Assembly: GCA_020846105.1 (NCBI GenBank)
Contig: JADLEN010000095.1
Location: 1-6,597 of the forward strand
Source: Chitinophagaceae bacterium
GTDB lineage: Bacteria; Bacteroidota; Bacteroidia; Chitinophagales; Chitinophagaceae
Length of the DNA stretch: 6,597 bases
Direction: 5' to 3'
Shown here in pieces: positions 6,295 to 6,597 of this stretch. Made by a program: the position numbers and the translations under genes. The notes beneath the pieces are model-generated. The model was given only the letters and a program-made list of their open reading frames with translations, was not told the origin of the DNA and did no database searches. Numbering within the stretch: position 1 is the first letter of the stretch; every line of letters starts with the position of its first letter.

Positions 6295-6597
6295 TTAGTC
6301 CCAGCTTTTACACCCCAAAGAGCCATTTCCCCACCTTTTCCTGCCTTCTAAAAGCCTCAGACCGCCTTCGAAGCCTCCCGCACCACCTTCTAAGCGACCA
6401 CCTTTAACATCTAAACGACCACCTTTAACATTGAAGCGACCCCCATGAGCATCTAAACGACCCCCATGAGCATCTAAGCGACCCCCATGAGCATCTAAAC
6501 GACCCCCACGAGCATCGAAACGACCACCATGAGCATCTAAGCGACCCCCATGAGCATCGAAACGACCCCCACGAGCATCGAAACGACCACCAGGAGC
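6295..6597 (-). CDS. 3' end of a protein with a heptapeptide-repeat tail (partial)
   Basis: On the - strand one frame is open from the window edge at 6597 to TAA at 6297-6295, giving 100 residues with no start codon inside. It begins with ten clean heptads. In order from the edge they are APGGRFD, ARGGRFD, AHGGRLD, AHGGRFD, ARGGRLD, AHGGRLD, AHGGRLD, AHGGRFN, VKGGRLD and VKGGRLE. Two decayed heptads in the same register follow (GGAGGFE, GGLRLLE), then GRKRWGN and a short tail ending in CKSWD. In this frame most differences between units fall at third codon positions (GGG/GGT, CGT/CGC, TTA/TTC), which favours real coding, and it is the only frame open through both the clean and the decayed units. 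The main body of the protein lies outside the window, so its function is unknown. The tail is Gly- and Arg-rich with Leu/Phe and Asp at fixed spacing. A noncoding satellite remains possible. Confidence 0.5.
   Translation of the reverse strand, partial: APGGRFDARGGRFDAHGGRLDAHGGRFDARGGRLDAHGGRLDAHGGRLDAHGGRFNVKGGRLDVKGGRLEGGAGGFEGGLRLLEGRKRWGNGSLGCKSWD
6388..6597. repeat. 21-bp tandem repeat array, at least 10 units
   Basis: Ten contiguous 21-bp units are present. The + strand consensus is ATCTAAACGACCCCCATGAGC, with recurring changes at TAA/GAA, ACG/GCG, CCC/ACC and ATG/ACG. The array continues past the window edge. The two units nearest 6388 carry TTTAAC instead of ATGAGC, so that end is the older or more diverged one. 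Two further degenerate units at 6346-6387 keep the 7-codon spacing at protein level only. The unit length is a multiple of three, so gain or loss of copies keeps the reading frame. Confidence 0.92.

Noticed and set aside
6127..6351. Small open frames on both strands between the HRDC-like gene and the repeat (6127-6351 +, 6138-6326 -)
   Set aside because: Their translations are low-complexity (poly-Ile, poly-Trp or Pro-rich), they lack ribosome-binding sites, and they overlap the better-supported repeat-tail frame.
6439..6597. + strand open frame through the tandem repeat (L-N-D-P-H-E-H type units)
   Set aside because: It is closed by TAA and TGA in the diverged units just upstream and its unit-to-unit changes are mostly amino-acid changing, unlike the - strand frame.
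6388..6597. CRISPR array
   Set aside because: The 21-bp units are contiguous, with no unique spacers between them.

Overview
The window looks like chromosomal DNA of a member of the Bacteroidota. The grounds are three protein types typical of that phylum (a very long periplasmic TPR protein, a plug-less TonB-receptor-like outer-membrane barrel, and an HU-CCDC81/SPOR membrane protein) and starts with no clear Shine-Dalgarno sequence. The lineage is inferred from protein character only; I cannot name a genus. The + strand holds roughly twice as much C as G in sampled lines, under genes of both directions.

Positions 1-5362 are a compact + strand block of three genes, probably one transcript. 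The first is a TPR-array protein whose 5' end lies outside the window. Three bases later comes an outer-membrane beta-barrel with a signal peptide, and 36 bases after that an inner-membrane protein with cytoplasmic HU-like domains, one transmembrane helix and a periplasmic SPOR domain. The block ends in a strong intrinsic terminator at 5382-5410. Together the products could bridge outer membrane, periplasm/peptidoglycan and cytoplasm. That they work together is inferred from gene order only.

Positions 5411-5667 carry no gene. They hold a structured GC-rich element (about 5444-5568) that resembles a dispersed intergenic repeat. From 5668 onward the genes lie on the - strand. A 143-residue protein whose C-terminal half reads like an HRDC domain is encoded at 5668-6099.

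Upstream of it, at 6295-6597, is the 3' end of a second - strand reading frame that has no start codon inside the window. It is built from a 21-bp tandem repeat encoding the heptapeptide A-[HRP]-G-G-R-[LF]-D, and the array runs out of the window. This repeat-encoded tail, next to an HRDC-like gene, is the least ordinary part of the window. No RNA genes, insertion sequences or CRISPR arrays were recognised.
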